From Chryseosolibacter sp964551035 (GTDB taxonomy: Bacteria; Bacteroidota; Bacteroidia; Cytophagales; Cyclobacteriaceae): a stretch of DNA of 64,000 bases. The stretch is from assembly GCA_964551035.1 (NCBI GenBank), contig CAZKBK010000002.1, forward strand, positions 165,391-229,390. The letters are read 5' to 3'. The stretch's first letter is position 1. Every line of letters starts with the position of its first letter. The notes under the pieces were generated by a model. The model was not told the DNA's origin. It made no database searches and saw only the letters and a program-made list of their open reading frames with translations. A program made the position numbers and the translations under genes. Positions 25,586-34,598 of the stretch are shown here, piece by piece.

Positions 25586-26962
25586 ATGGCTCATCAAACA
25601 GTTGCGGACGAACAATATGTATTCAGGCCGGAGACCAGGAACAAGTTTCTGATCCTCCTCGGAGTCGGCGTGGTGCTGATACTCCTTGGCGCGCTCTTCG
25701 GCGGGTCCGGAGGGCATGAATCCGCTGGCGACCATGCCATGGTGCAGACTGAAAACCTCGTCGCCAGCGCCGACGAGTCCGCAGTTCCTCCGCAGGAAGG
25801 GCATGAAGACCACGCTGCCGCGGAAGGTGGCCATGAAGAATCCGGCGGACTCATGGACCGTATCTACACGGCCATTTGGACGAACAATATGTTCTTTTTG
25901 GGGATTGGCATTATCGGTTTGTTCTTCGTCGCCATTCATTACGCCGCTTCGGCAGGATGGGCGACTGGTTTCCTTCGCGTACCCATGGTTATGGGCAACT
26001 GGATCCCGATTGCGGGAATACTTTCGGTGGTGCTGTTTTTTGTGGCAGGCCACGATATTTTCCACTGGACCAATTCCGACCTGTATGTTGAAGGCGGCGC
26101 GCATTACGACTCCATCATCGCCGGCAAGGCCCCTTATTTCTTTTGGCCGGGCACGGATGGCGGATTTCCCATTTTCTACATCGGAAGGATGTTGCTCTTC
26201 TTCGGCATGTGGTACTGGTTCCTGATCATGATCCGAAAGAACATGCTCGCGGAAGACATCGACGCATCGACGGTTTACTGGTACAAGAGCAGGAGCCTTT
26301 CGGCATGGTTTCTTGTCTTCTTCGCCGTGAGTTCTTCCGTGGCCGCATGGGATTGGGTGATGAGCATCGACACGCATTGGTTCAGCACTATGTTCGGCTG
26401 GTATGTGTTCGCCAGTTGGTGGGTGACGGGATTGGCGGCGATCACGCTCATTGTCGCGTTCCTCAAGGATGCCGGCTACCTGAAGATCGTTAACGCCAAT
26501 CACCTGCACGATCTTGGCAAGTTTATCTTTGCTTTTTCGATCTTCTGGACCTACATCTGGTTCGGCCAGTTCCTGTTGATCTACTATGCGAATATTCCTG
26601 AAGAAACGATCTATTTCGTGGAACGGATGACGACGAGTCCGTACAGTTGGATATTCTACGCGAATCTCATCCTGAACTTCGTGCTTCCTTTCCTGCTGTT
26701 TATGACGCGTGACTCGAAGCGCCAGCTCGCCACACTGAAACTGGTCTGTCCCATAGTGATTGTCGGCCATTGGTTCGACTTCTACCTGATGGTAGCACCG
26801 GGCATGATGCAGGACAATGGTGGCGTCGGCTTCCTTGAACTGGGCGTCACGCTGGTGTTCATGGCTGTCTTTCTGCTGGTGGTGCTGAGCGGCCTGGCGA
26901 AAGTGCCGCTGATCGGCAAGAATCACCCGATGTTACAGGAAAGTCTTCATCATCACATTTAA
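25586..26962 (+). CDS. actF: ActF: second NrfD-like membrane subunit of alternative complex III
   Basis: The start at 25586 is chosen over an upstream in-frame ATG inside actE. The 458-residue protein has about ten transmembrane helices like ActC. After the first helix (about 21-39) comes a His/Glu/Gly-rich stretch of about 45 residues (G-G-H-E-S-A-G-D-H, E-G-H-E-D-H-A-A-A-E-G-G-H-E-E), probably an extramembrane loop. ActF stabilises the complex and, in the solved complex of a related organism, sits next to the aa3 oxidase. The cytochrome oxidase genes start 14 bases later. Confidence 0.92.
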   Translation: MAHQTVADEQYVFRPETRNKFLILLGVGVVLILLGALFGGSGGHESAGDHAMVQTENLVASADESAVPPQEGHEDHAAAEGGHEESGGLMDRIYTAIWTNNMFFLGIGIIGLFFVAIHYAASAGWATGFLRVPMVMGNWIPIAGILSVVLFFVAGHDIFHWTNSDLYVEGGAHYDSIIAGKAPYFFWPGTDGGFPIFYIGRMLLFFGMWYWFLIMIRKNMLAEDIDASTVYWYKSRSLSAWFLVFFAVSSSVAAWDWVMSIDTHWFSTMFGWYVFASWWVTGLAAITLIVAFLKDAGYLKIVNANHLHDLGKFIFAFSIFWTYIWFGQFLLIYYANIPEETIYFVERMTTSPYSWIFYANLILNFVLPFLLFMTRDSKRQLATLKLVCPIVIVGHWFDFYLMVAPGMMQDNGGVGFLELGVTLVFMAVFLLVVLSGLAKVPLIGKNHPMLQESLHHHI

Positions 26963-26976
26963 CAGGTTAAAGTATT

Positions 26977-28056
26977 ATGACGAGTTTGCTTATTGGTATA
27001 GGGGTAGTACTGGTTCTGATCATCCTGTACCTGATCTTTAGGGTGGGCAGCCTGATCAACCTTGCGCGCACCCGGCCGGAGACTGCGGATGAAAGGGTTG
27101 ATTCCAGCAACGATCTCAACGCGGGGCTTTTCCTGGTATTCATGGTGGTGGCGATTGGCGGGTTCTTCTGGTATTCCTGGGCCCATTTCGACGACTACAA
27201 CCTGCCGGTTGCCTCCGAGCACGGCGTGAGAACCGATACATTGTTCTGGATCACCATGGCCGTGTCCGTTGCCGCGTTCGTGATCATCAGCATTATCGCC
27301 TTCGTCTTCATGTTTCAATACCGGTACCGAAAGGACAGAAAGGCGAAGTTTTATCCCGACAACCATTACCTGGAACTCGCCTGGACCATTATCCCGGCGG
27401 TCGTGTTGGCTATTCTGATCTTTACCGGCCTTCGCGCGTGGAATGACATCACCGGCCCCGCCTCTGAGGATGCCGAGGTAATCGAATTGGTCGCTCAGCA
27501 ATTCGCGTGGAATGTGCGCTACCCGGGCGTGAAGGACAATACCCTGGGGGGCCACAATTACATGCTCATCGATGGCATCAACCAGCTTGGGCTCGACCTT
27601 ACAGACAAGAATTCGTTCGACGATTTTCAGTCGCTCCAGCTCCACATTCCAAAGGGAAAGGAAGTGTTGCTGAAGATACGCGCGAAGGATGTCCTTCACA
27701 GCGTTTACCTGCCCCACTTTCGCGTGAAGATGGATGCGGTGCCGGGCATGATCACACAGTTCAAGTTCGTAGCGACAAAAACGACGCAGGAAATGCGCGA
27801 CGAGTTAAATGATCCCGAGTTTGTGTATGAGCTGGCCTGCGCGGAGGTGTGCGGGCGCGGTCACTTCTCCATGCGTATGGAGGTGATCGTTGAGGAACCG
27901 GCGGCGTATGAGCAGTGGAAGAGCGCGCAGACACCCTGGTTAAAGGCGAATCCGGACTACATGGAGAAGGTGCCGGCCGATCTTCGCGAAGCCGCGATGA
28001 TCAAGGCCGGATTGCAGCAAGACCCGGGCGCGGTCGCGCAGAACGATGTTGAATAA
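26977..28056 (+). CDS. coxB: Cytochrome c oxidase subunit II (aa3 type)
   Basis: The 359-residue protein has an N-terminal hydrophobic segment, then the two classic helices (about 88-112 and 134-152), then the cupredoxin CuA domain. The CuA ligands are visible as C-A-E-V-C-G-R-G-H-F-S-M near residues 290-301, with a W-N-V-R-Y-P aromatic segment upstream. There is no CxxCH, so it is an aa3 and not a caa3 subunit; electrons probably come directly from ActA or ActE. Confidence 0.94.
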   Translation: MTSLLIGIGVVLVLIILYLIFRVGSLINLARTRPETADERVDSSNDLNAGLFLVFMVVAIGGFFWYSWAHFDDYNLPVASEHGVRTDTLFWITMAVSVAAFVIISIIAFVFMFQYRYRKDRKAKFYPDNHYLELAWTIIPAVVLAILIFTGLRAWNDITGPASEDAEVIELVAQQFAWNVRYPGVKDNTLGGHNYMLIDGINQLGLDLTDKNSFDDFQSLQLHIPKGKEVLLKIRAKDVLHSVYLPHFRVKMDAVPGMITQFKFVATKTTQEMRDELNDPEFVYELACAEVCGRGHFSMRMEVIVEEPAAYEQWKSAQTPWLKANPDYMEKVPADLREAAMIKAGLQQDPGAVAQNDVE

Positions 28057-28074
28057 TTAACCGAATCTCAAGAC

Positions 28075-29961
28075 ATGGCAACTACAGATATTCACGCTCA
28101 CCAGGCAGTACACCATGATGATGACCACAGCCACGACGACCATCATCACGAGGGAAACTTCTGGACGAAGTATATTTTCAGTCAGGACCACAAGGTGATC
28201 GCCAAGCAGTTCCTCATCACGGGGATCTTCTGGGCGCTGCTGGGAGGCATCCTCTCCGTTATCTTCCGCCTGCAACTCGGCTTTCCGCAGATGAAGCTGG
28301 ATTGGCTGAGACCGGTGCTGGGTGAATGGATCTCGCCGGAAGGACAACTTGATCCGGAATTCTATCTGGCGCTGGTCACCATGCACGGGACCATCATGGT
28401 TTTCTTCGTGTTGACGGCCGGGTTGTCGGGAACCTTTGCCAATTTCCTGATCCCGCTGCAGGTCGGCGCTCGCGATATGGCGTCCGGATTCATCAACATG
28501 TTGTCGTACTGGTTCTTCTTTGTCGCAGGTGTGATCATGTTCATTTCGCTGTTCATCGAAACTGGCCCTGCCGCGGGAGGGTGGACGGTTTATCCGCCAC
28601 TGAGCGCCTTGCCCCAGGCTATTCAGGGTTCGGGCCTCGGAATGACGTTGTGGCTGACGTCGATGGCCCTCTTTATTGTGAGCCAGCTTATGGCGGGGAT
28701 CAACTACATCAGTACCGTCATCAACCTGCGTACGCGGGGAATGTCGTTTACCAAGATGCCCCTGACGGTGTGGAGCCTCTTCTTCACGGCCATCGTCGGA
28801 TTGTTGTCTTTCCCGGTGCTGTTTTCGGCCGCGTTGCTTCTGATCTTCGACCGCAGCTTCGGCACGAGTTTCTTCCTTTCCGATATTTTTATCGCGGGCG
28901 AAGCCCTTCCGAACTCCGGTGGAAGCCCGATTCTGTTCCAACACCTGTTCTGGTTTCTTGGCCACCCCGAAGTGTACATCGTGTTGTTGCCGGCACTTGG
29001 CATCTCATCGGAGATCATTGCCACGAACTCCAGGAAACCTATCTTCGGTTACAAGGCTATGATCGGATCGATGCTCTTCATCGCCATCCTGTCGTTTGTG
29101 GTTTGGGCGCACCACATGTTCGTGACGGGTATGAACCCGTTCCTGGGATCCGTTTTCATGTTGCTGACGCTGATCATTGCCGTGCCCTCTGCGGTGAAGA
29201 TATTCAACTATGTGACTACGCTCTGGCAGGGCAACATCCGGTTTACGCCGGGCATGCTTTTCGCGATCGGGATGGTGTCGTTCTTCCTCACCGGAGGAAT
29301 TACCGGGATCTTCCTCGGCAACGCCGCCATTGACATTCAGCTTCACGATACCTACTTCGTGGTTGCGCACTTCCACCTGGTAATGGGTAGCGCTTCGTTC
29401 TTCGGCATGCTTGCCGGCATCTACCACTGGTTCCCGAAGATGTTTGGGCGAATGATGGATGCCAAGCTCGGGTACATTCACTTCTGGATTTCTTTTGTGG
29501 GTGTGTATCTCGTGTTCTTCCCGATGCACTACATTGGGATTGCCGGATTCCCGCGCAGGTATTACAGCTGGACCGCTTTCCAGAGCTTCGATGGCTTTGC
29601 CGACCTGAACATGCTGGTCAGCATCGCGGCGATCGTAACGCTTGGCGCCCAGTTCATCTTCCTCTTTAACTTCTTCTACAGCATTTTCAGGGGCAAGGTT
29701 GCGCCTCCGAATCCGTGGTACTCGAATACCCTGGAGTGGACGACGCCGCGCAACCCGGGCCACGGAAACTGGCCGGGAGAAATTCCCGCCGTCTATCGCT
29801 GGCCATACGACTACAGCAAGCCTGGCGCGAAGGATGACTATATCCCTCAGACCATCCCGTATTCCGAGACCCCTGAATCGAACCTCCCGCATGAGAACGA
29901 GCTCGTCAAGCTCGAGACCTCCAATGGCGGAGGGGCGATCATTGTTGAAGGAAAACACTAA
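28075..29961 (+). CDS. coxA: Cytochrome c oxidase subunit I
   Basis: The 628-residue haem-copper oxidase catalytic subunit has 12 membrane helices. The CuB/Tyr motif H-P-E-V-Y lies near residue 300, W-A-H-H-M near 346-350, and H-D-T-Y-F-V-V-A-H-F-H carries the haem a3 and a ligands; the H-P-E-V-Y tyrosine marks an A-type enzyme. The N-terminus is a 27-residue tail with nine histidines mixed with aspartate, which is unusual and could bind copper or zinc. It lies 18 bases after coxB. Confidence 0.96.
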   Translation: MATTDIHAHQAVHHDDDHSHDDHHHEGNFWTKYIFSQDHKVIAKQFLITGIFWALLGGILSVIFRLQLGFPQMKLDWLRPVLGEWISPEGQLDPEFYLALVTMHGTIMVFFVLTAGLSGTFANFLIPLQVGARDMASGFINMLSYWFFFVAGVIMFISLFIETGPAAGGWTVYPPLSALPQAIQGSGLGMTLWLTSMALFIVSQLMAGINYISTVINLRTRGMSFTKMPLTVWSLFFTAIVGLLSFPVLFSAALLLIFDRSFGTSFFLSDIFIAGEALPNSGGSPILFQHLFWFLGHPEVYIVLLPALGISSEIIATNSRKPIFGYKAMIGSMLFIAILSFVVWAHHMFVTGMNPFLGSVFMLLTLIIAVPSAVKIFNYVTTLWQGNIRFTPGMLFAIGMVSFFLTGGITGIFLGNAAIDIQLHDTYFVVAHFHLVMGSASFFGMLAGIYHWFPKMFGRMMDAKLGYIHFWISFVGVYLVFFPMHYIGIAGFPRRYYSWTAFQSFDGFADLNMLVSIAAIVTLGAQFIFLFNFFYSIFRGKVAPPNPWYSNTLEWTTPRNPGHGNWPGEIPAVYRWPYDYSKPGAKDDYIPQTIPYSETPESNLPHENELVKLETSNGGGAIIVEGKH

Positions 29962-30031
29962 CGGCTCGCGGATGAGGTTAGGAACGGTCCGGACCTCATC
30001 GCTCGCGCCCCTTTGAATACTAACGGACATC

Positions 30032-31045
30032 ATGCGATCATTTCGCAGACTTACACGCTCGACCCTTGGTGCGGTTTATGTGTTGATTTTGGTGGGCGGT
30101 GTGGTGAGGGCTACCGGCTCCGGCATGGGCTGTCCTGACTGGCCAAAGTGCTTCGGCAATTGGGTTCCGCCAACTTCCGTAGAGGAGTTGCCCGACAACT
30201 ACAAGGAGATCTACGCGGACTACCGCCACCGAAAGAACGAACGCTTTGCCGGGTACCTCCGGCTGGTGGGGCTGGGTACTACGGCAGACCAGATCCTTAA
30301 CGATGAATCGATTCGCGTAGAGGGCGATTTCAATCCCACGAAAACCATGATCGAGTACTTCAACCGCCTTGTGGGCGTCACCATCGGGTTCTTGATCTTT
30401 GCCGTTTTCCTTACGTCACTCCGTTTGTGGAAGGCTGACCGCGCGCTTACCCTCATTGCCTTTGCCACATTCGTGATGGTCGGCTTTCAGGGCTGGACCG
30501 GCTCGGTGGTGGTATCCACCAACCTTACACCCTGGACTATAACGATTCATATGTTCCTGGCGCTGGTGATCGTCGCTATGCTCATTTGTTTGCTTTACAG
30601 GGCGACCGGCGGGCGGGGCGACTTCTTTTCCGCGTCCGCGAAATGGTGGCTCATAGCCTGCATGACGACGCTTCTGGTGCAGATCTTCCTGGGGACGCAG
30701 GTGCGGGAAGGCATCGACCGGGTGTCGGAACTGGCGGGCCGGGAAGCCTGGATCGGGATGCTTGGCGGGACGTTCCTGATTCACCGTTCTTTTTCATGGC
30801 TGGTGTTGCTGCTTCACGCTGGACTGGTCTGGAAACTGGTCAAAACAACGGGTTGGAACGCTTTTGCCATCGCCTTAATCCTGCTAATTTTGGGCACCCT
30901 ATTGAGCGGGATAGGGATGGCTAGCTTTTCTGTCCCGGCATTCCTTCAGCCTGTGCATCTGCTGCTGGCGACGCTCACTTTCGGCGTGCAGTTCATGCTT
31001 TTGCTGAGGCTGGAAAAACCACGAGAACACGCATTGAATATCTGA
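30032..31045 (+). CDS. ctaA: Haem A synthase (CtaA/Cox15)
   Basis: The 337-residue membrane protein has about eight helices. It begins with the family pattern V-Y-V-L-I-L-V-G-G-V-V-R-A-T-G-S-G-M-G-C-P-D-W-P-K-C-F-G, and conserved haem-ligand histidines occur in T-I-H-M-F-L-A and F-L-I-H-R-S-F-S-W. It converts haem O to haem A for the oxidase. The haem O synthase starts one base after its stop. The CPDWPKC pair may form the redox-active disulfide known in this family. Confidence 0.94.
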   Translation: MRSFRRLTRSTLGAVYVLILVGGVVRATGSGMGCPDWPKCFGNWVPPTSVEELPDNYKEIYADYRHRKNERFAGYLRLVGLGTTADQILNDESIRVEGDFNPTKTMIEYFNRLVGVTIGFLIFAVFLTSLRLWKADRALTLIAFATFVMVGFQGWTGSVVVSTNLTPWTITIHMFLALVIVAMLICLLYRATGGRGDFFSASAKWWLIACMTTLLVQIFLGTQVREGIDRVSELAGREAWIGMLGGTFLIHRSFSWLVLLLHAGLVWKLVKTTGWNAFAIALILLILGTLLSGIGMASFSVPAFLQPVHLLLATLTFGVQFMLLLRLEKPREHALNI

Positions 31046-31046
31046 C

Positions 31047-31943
31047 ATGATCGCTGAACATACCGGTACGGTTTCGGGTTCATCCCGGGTGGCTGCAAAA
31101 GGCAGGGCTTTCTGGGAATTGTTAAAGCCCAGGCTTTCGTTCCTGGTGGCATTCTCCTGCGCTTTCGGCTATTCGCTGGGTTCGGGAGAGATCCAGTGGT
31201 TTACGCTAACCGTGCTGTTTGTGGGGGGATTCCTGATGTCGGGCGCCTCCATCGTGATCAACCAGATACTGGAGCGCGACCTGGACAAGATCATGTCGCG
31301 GACCATGCACCGGCCATTGCCGACAGGCAGGGTGTCGGTACAGGAAGCCATCACGTTCTTCGGTTTGTGTTTTGTGACCGCCACGGCGCTCCTCCTCATC
31401 TATACCAACGTGCTGACCACCCTGTTGTCGGTGTTGTCGATGATCCTTTACAGCTTCGTTTACACGCCCCTCAAGCGGGTAGGGCCGGTCGCTGTCTTCG
31501 TTGGGGCCATCCCCGGCGCACTTCCACCCCTGTTGGGATGGACTGCCGCGACGGGCGTCATTAACTACGAGGCGCTGATCATCTTTGGCATTCAGTTCAT
31601 CTGGCAATTCCCACACTTCTGGGCAATTGCCTGGGTGGCTGACGATGATTATAAAAAGGCGGGTTTTAAACTACTGCCTTCCGGCGGAGAAAAAGACCTC
31701 AACACGGCCATACAGATCATGATCTATACGATGTTCCTCATCCCGCTTGGCCTGCTCCCGGCAACTTTCGGCATCACGGGGATCAATTCGGCGATCATTG
31801 CCACGATATGCGGTGTGATCTTCTTCGCGCAAACATTTTCCCTGATGCGCTCCGGCGACCGGAAATCGGCGTTGAAGATCATGTTCGGCTCGTTCCTGTA
31901 TTTGCCGATCGTGCAGGTGGCGTATTTGTTGGATAAGGTGTGA
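31047..31943 (+). CDS. ctaB: Protohaem IX farnesyltransferase (haem O synthase)
   Basis: The 298-residue UbiA-type prenyltransferase has nine membrane helices. The first Asp-rich motif appears as N-Q-I-L-E-R-D-L-D-K-I-M-S-R-T-M-H-R-P-L-P near 73-93, and the second region as D-D-D-Y-K-K-A-G near 198-205. It adds a farnesyl group to haem B. The gene order haem A synthase, haem O synthase, CoxIII matches other Bacteroidota oxidase operons, apart from the inserted small gene that follows. Confidence 0.94.
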   Translation: MIAEHTGTVSGSSRVAAKGRAFWELLKPRLSFLVAFSCAFGYSLGSGEIQWFTLTVLFVGGFLMSGASIVINQILERDLDKIMSRTMHRPLPTGRVSVQEAITFFGLCFVTATALLLIYTNVLTTLLSVLSMILYSFVYTPLKRVGPVAVFVGAIPGALPPLLGWTAATGVINYEALIIFGIQFIWQFPHFWAIAWVADDDYKKAGFKLLPSGGEKDLNTAIQIMIYTMFLIPLGLLPATFGITGINSAIIATICGVIFFAQTFSLMRSGDRKSALKIMFGSFLYLPIVQVAYLLDKV

Positions 31944-32003
31944 GGGTGTTTTTGGGCATAAGGGATTCAGGCATTTGGGGATTGGAAGCTAAAATTGAAG
32001 ACA

Positions 32004-32300
32004 ATGATAAAGACCCTCGAAGATTTTAAGGCATACAACCTTGCCATGGATCTTGGTGCGGAGGCATGGGCAATCGTGGTGCGCTGGGGAAGATTTGAAC
32101 AGGACGCCGTAGGCAAACAATTTGTGCGCGCTGTGGATTCCATTGCTGCGAACTTGTCCGAGGGGCTGGGTCGATATCACTTCAGAGAATCAAGGGGTTC
32201 TCGGTTTGAAACGAAGACCTGGCTGACCAGGGCCCTTAACGGGAAACTGGTGGGACCGCCATTTGACGGATCCCGGAACCCTGATATACCCAAAACCTAA
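32004..32300 (+). pseudogene. Truncated four-helix-bundle (bS23/IVS-type) protein gene
   Basis: The start at 32004 is the only ATG. The 98-residue frame starts as a normal four-helix-bundle protein (T-L-E-D-F-K-A-Y-N-L-A, F-V-R-A-V-D-S-I-A-A-N-L-S-E-G-L-G-R-Y-H) but then jumps from H-F-R-E-S to R-F-E-T-K-T-W-L, where family members have about ten more residues. The last helix is replaced by an unrelated tail (G-P-P-F-D-G-S-R-N-P). It looks like a deletion remnant inserted between the haem O synthase and CoxIII genes. A short functional variant is possible but less likely. Confidence 0.65.
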
Positions 32301-32328
32301 CACTTAATCCGCAATACCCGTACTTGAC

Positions 32329-32925
32329 ATGCATATGAAAGAAATACGAATCATAGAGGAGGCAAAAAAGCCGATGGGAATGCATCCGAAGAAGTTTGCA
32401 TTGTGGCTTTTTCTGGTGAGTGTGATCATGATTTTCGGCGGGTTGACGAGCGCGTACATGGTTCGCCAGGGTGGCGGTAACTGGATGTACTTTGATATAC
32501 CCTCGATGTTCTGGATATCGACGGCGATTATTCTCATAAGCAGTGGTACGATGCACTGGGCGTATCGGGCGTCGAAGCGCGACAACCTCGAATCCGCGAA
32601 GCTGGCGATGACATTGACCCTGATCCTGGGACTGGCCTTCCTGGCCGGCCAATGGATGGCCTGGGGTCAGTTGATCGACGGGGGCATTCACCCCGTCAAC
32701 AGCACCGCTGCCGGCATCTCCGGGTCGTTCCTGTACGTGCTGTCCGGACTGCACTGGGTCCACGTGATCAGCGCCGTTATTGCGGTGGCAGTGACCACGG
32801 TGGCGGTATTCAGATACAAGGTGCACTCAAAGAACCTTACCAGGATGGAAATGTGCGCGACCTACTGGCATTTTTTGGATGGACTTTGGCTATATTTGTT
32901 CGTCTTCCTATTATTGAACCGATAA
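32329..32925 (+). CDS. Cytochrome c oxidase subunit III, first copy
   Basis: The 198-residue protein has five membrane helices of the CoxIII fold (about 23-45, 58-77, 88-108, 125-150 and 176-195). The pattern W-L-F-L-V-S-V-I-M-I-F-G at the start and W-H-F-L-D-G-L-W-L-Y-L-F at the end is conserved (usual form Y-W-H-F-V-D). A CoxIII-type pair, one short and one longer, is normal in Bacteroidota. The next gene starts 14 bases downstream. Confidence 0.9.
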   Translation: MHMKEIRIIEEAKKPMGMHPKKFALWLFLVSVIMIFGGLTSAYMVRQGGGNWMYFDIPSMFWISTAIILISSGTMHWAYRASKRDNLESAKLAMTLTLILGLAFLAGQWMAWGQLIDGGIHPVNSTAAGISGSFLYVLSGLHWVHVISAVIAVAVTTVAVFRYKVHSKNLTRMEMCATYWHFLDGLWLYLFVFLLLNR

Positions 32926-32939
32926 AATCGAAATAGACA

Positions 32940-33689
32940 ATGGCAAGTACCTCGACAAGCGCTCATGCTCCCGGTAGAAGTGTATGGGATGGCGGCGTAT
33001 CACCCATGGGCGCCAGCTATGGCAAGCTCATGATGTGGTTTTTCCTGCTCTCAGACGCCTTCACCTTTTCCGCTTTTCTGGTCACCTACGGGCTCGTGCG
33101 CTCCTCACACCCCGCCTTTGAGGGTGTGATCGACCAGTTCGCCTTCTCACAGGCCTACTGGCCGGTGCCTGAAAAAGTGTTTGAGGCGGTACCCTTCCTT
33201 CACGGCGTGGAAGCCCCCCTGGTGTTTGTCGGGATCATGACCTTCATTCTCATCATGAGTTCGGTTACCATGGTGCTGGCCGTTGAGGCAGGGCACAGGA
33301 TGGACCGCGCCGCCGTTGAAAAATGGATGTTGTGGACGATCCTCGGCGGAATCACATTCCTCAGTTGCCAGGCGTGGGAGTGGACGCACTTCATCATAGG
33401 CACGCCGGAGGGAAGCCTCCTGGCGGACGGGACGAGAATTTTTGGGGCTACGTTGTCCCAGAACCAATACGGCCCGCCGGATTTTGCAGCTTTCTTTTTC
33501 TTTATCACCGGATTCCACGGCTTTCACGTCTTCACCGGCGTGTGTCTGAACTTCATGGTATATTACAATGCGGTCACCGGCGTCTATCAACAGCGGGGCC
33601 ATTATGAGATGGTGGAGAAGGTCGGTCTGTACTGGCACTTTGTCGACCTGGTGTGGGTATTTGTGTTTACGTTCTATTACCTGGTTTAA
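32940..33689 (+). CDS. Cytochrome c oxidase subunit III, second copy
   Basis: The 249-residue protein has five to six helices with typical CoxIII features: K-L-M-M-W-F-F-L-L-S-D-A-F-T-F at 27-41, F-F-F-I-T-G-F-H-G-F-H-V-F-T-G near 185-199 and the C-terminal Y-W-H-F-V-D-L-V-W-V-F-V-F. CoxIII supports proton uptake and stability of subunit I. It is the longer, canonical version of the pair. Confidence 0.94.
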   Translation: MASTSTSAHAPGRSVWDGGVSPMGASYGKLMMWFFLLSDAFTFSAFLVTYGLVRSSHPAFEGVIDQFAFSQAYWPVPEKVFEAVPFLHGVEAPLVFVGIMTFILIMSSVTMVLAVEAGHRMDRAAVEKWMLWTILGGITFLSCQAWEWTHFIIGTPEGSLLADGTRIFGATLSQNQYGPPDFAAFFFFITGFHGFHVFTGVCLNFMVYYNAVTGVYQQRGHYEMVEKVGLYWHFVDLVWVFVFTFYYLV

Positions 33690-33713
33690 AATCATTGTCT
33701 AAATAATTTTCCA

Positions 33714-34046
33714 ATGACGCATTCAGAAGAACATGTTCAGGTAACGGTAATTCCACCCAACAAGGAGAAGATCAGGAAATTGTGGACCGTGGCGGGTATC
33801 CTGCTTGTAATTACCGTCATCGAATTTATTGTTGCGTTCACGATCGCCCATGAATACAAAACATTGCGGGTAACGACTTTCATCCTGCTGACGATCGTGA
33901 AGGCCGCCTATATTGTAGGCGAATTCATGCACTTGCGGCACGAAGCCAAGGTGTTGATCTGGTCGATACTCATCCCGATGACTTTTGTGGTATGGATGAT
34001 CGTAGCGTTGATCTACGAAGGGTTGTACATCGGCACTGTTAACTAG
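33714..34046 (+). CDS. Cytochrome c oxidase subunit IV (prokaryotic COX4 family)
   Basis: The 110-residue protein has three membrane helices (about 24-44, 55-72 and 83-105) and the family segment A-A-Y-I-V-G-E-F-M-H-L-R-H-E. Subunit IV is a small accessory subunit. It is the last gene of the respiratory locus, ending 22 bases before a strong terminator. Confidence 0.88.
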   Translation: MTHSEEHVQVTVIPPNKEKIRKLWTVAGILLVITVIEFIVAFTIAHEYKTLRVTTFILLTIVKAAYIVGEFMHLRHEAKVLIWSILIPMTFVVWMIVALIYEGLYIGTVN

Positions 34047-34068
34047 GTTTCACAATCGTGATATTGTG

Positions 34069-34103
34069 GAGGCTTGGGGACAACAACCTAAGCCTCTTTT
34101 TTT
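34069..34103 (+). terminator. Intrinsic terminator of the respiratory locus
   Basis: A ten-pair stem, 34069-34078 with 34087-34096 (GAGGCTTGGG/CCTAAGCCTC, one G-T wobble), is followed by seven T residues (34097-34103). The next gene starts only nine bases after the T-run, so that gene needs either readthrough or its own promoter overlapping the terminator. Confidence 0.9.
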
Positions 34104-34111
34104 GAACGAAC

Positions 34112-34594
34112 ATGAAGGGAAAAAAGGTTGTCATTCTTTTTGCGGCGCTGCTCACGCCGGTCTTTGTCTTTCTTTTTTTGAAATTCTTTGGGAGGAACGA
34201 ATTCAACGTCCCGCTGATTCACGAGCAGGCGGTGGTGGCGCCGGCTGGGTGTGATTTTGCCTATGCCGCGCCCTACAGGGTTCCGGATTCCCTCATCCAG
34301 CGTATCGCCGGCGATTCGCGGGCGTCGTTCTTTATTGTGAATTTTTCCCGCGACGAAGGCGTTGAGAACCGTGTGTACAATGAATTTGGCGCCGACGAGG
34401 TGCGCGCCGTGACGCCCGTCGCATTGTCAGGGAAGGTTGCTCTGATCAAGACCTGCGCGCTGCTGGTGCCGGACGACGCGGATGTCGTTCTCGTGGACAA
34501 TGAGCGGCGTATCCGCGGTTATTATACCGCGGCCGGGCAGGAGGAGATGGACAGGCTGATCGTGGAATTAAAGATCTTGTTGAAGGATTACTAG
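34112..34594 (+). CDS. SCO-like (thioredoxin-fold) membrane-anchored protein lacking the copper cysteines
   Basis: The 160-residue protein has an N-terminal membrane anchor (about 5-24). The end of the sequence (V-V-L-V-D-N-E-R-R-I-R-G-Y-Y-T, then D-R-L-I-V-E-L-K-I-L-L-K) follows the C-terminal pattern of SCO1/SenC oxidase-assembly proteins. The CxxxC copper motif that should lie near residue 60 is absent; only two lone cysteines (in A-G-C-D-F and K-T-C-A-L) remain. The position after the oxidase operon is the usual one for a SCO gene. It may be a structural relic or an altered assembly factor. The family call is inference from short matches. Confidence 0.5.
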   Translation: MKGKKVVILFAALLTPVFVFLFLKFFGRNEFNVPLIHEQAVVAPAGCDFAYAAPYRVPDSLIQRIAGDSRASFFIVNFSRDEGVENRVYNEFGADEVRAVTPVALSGKVALIKTCALLVPDDADVVLVDNERRIRGYYTAAGQEEMDRLIVELKILLKDY

Positions 34595-34598
34595 GACG

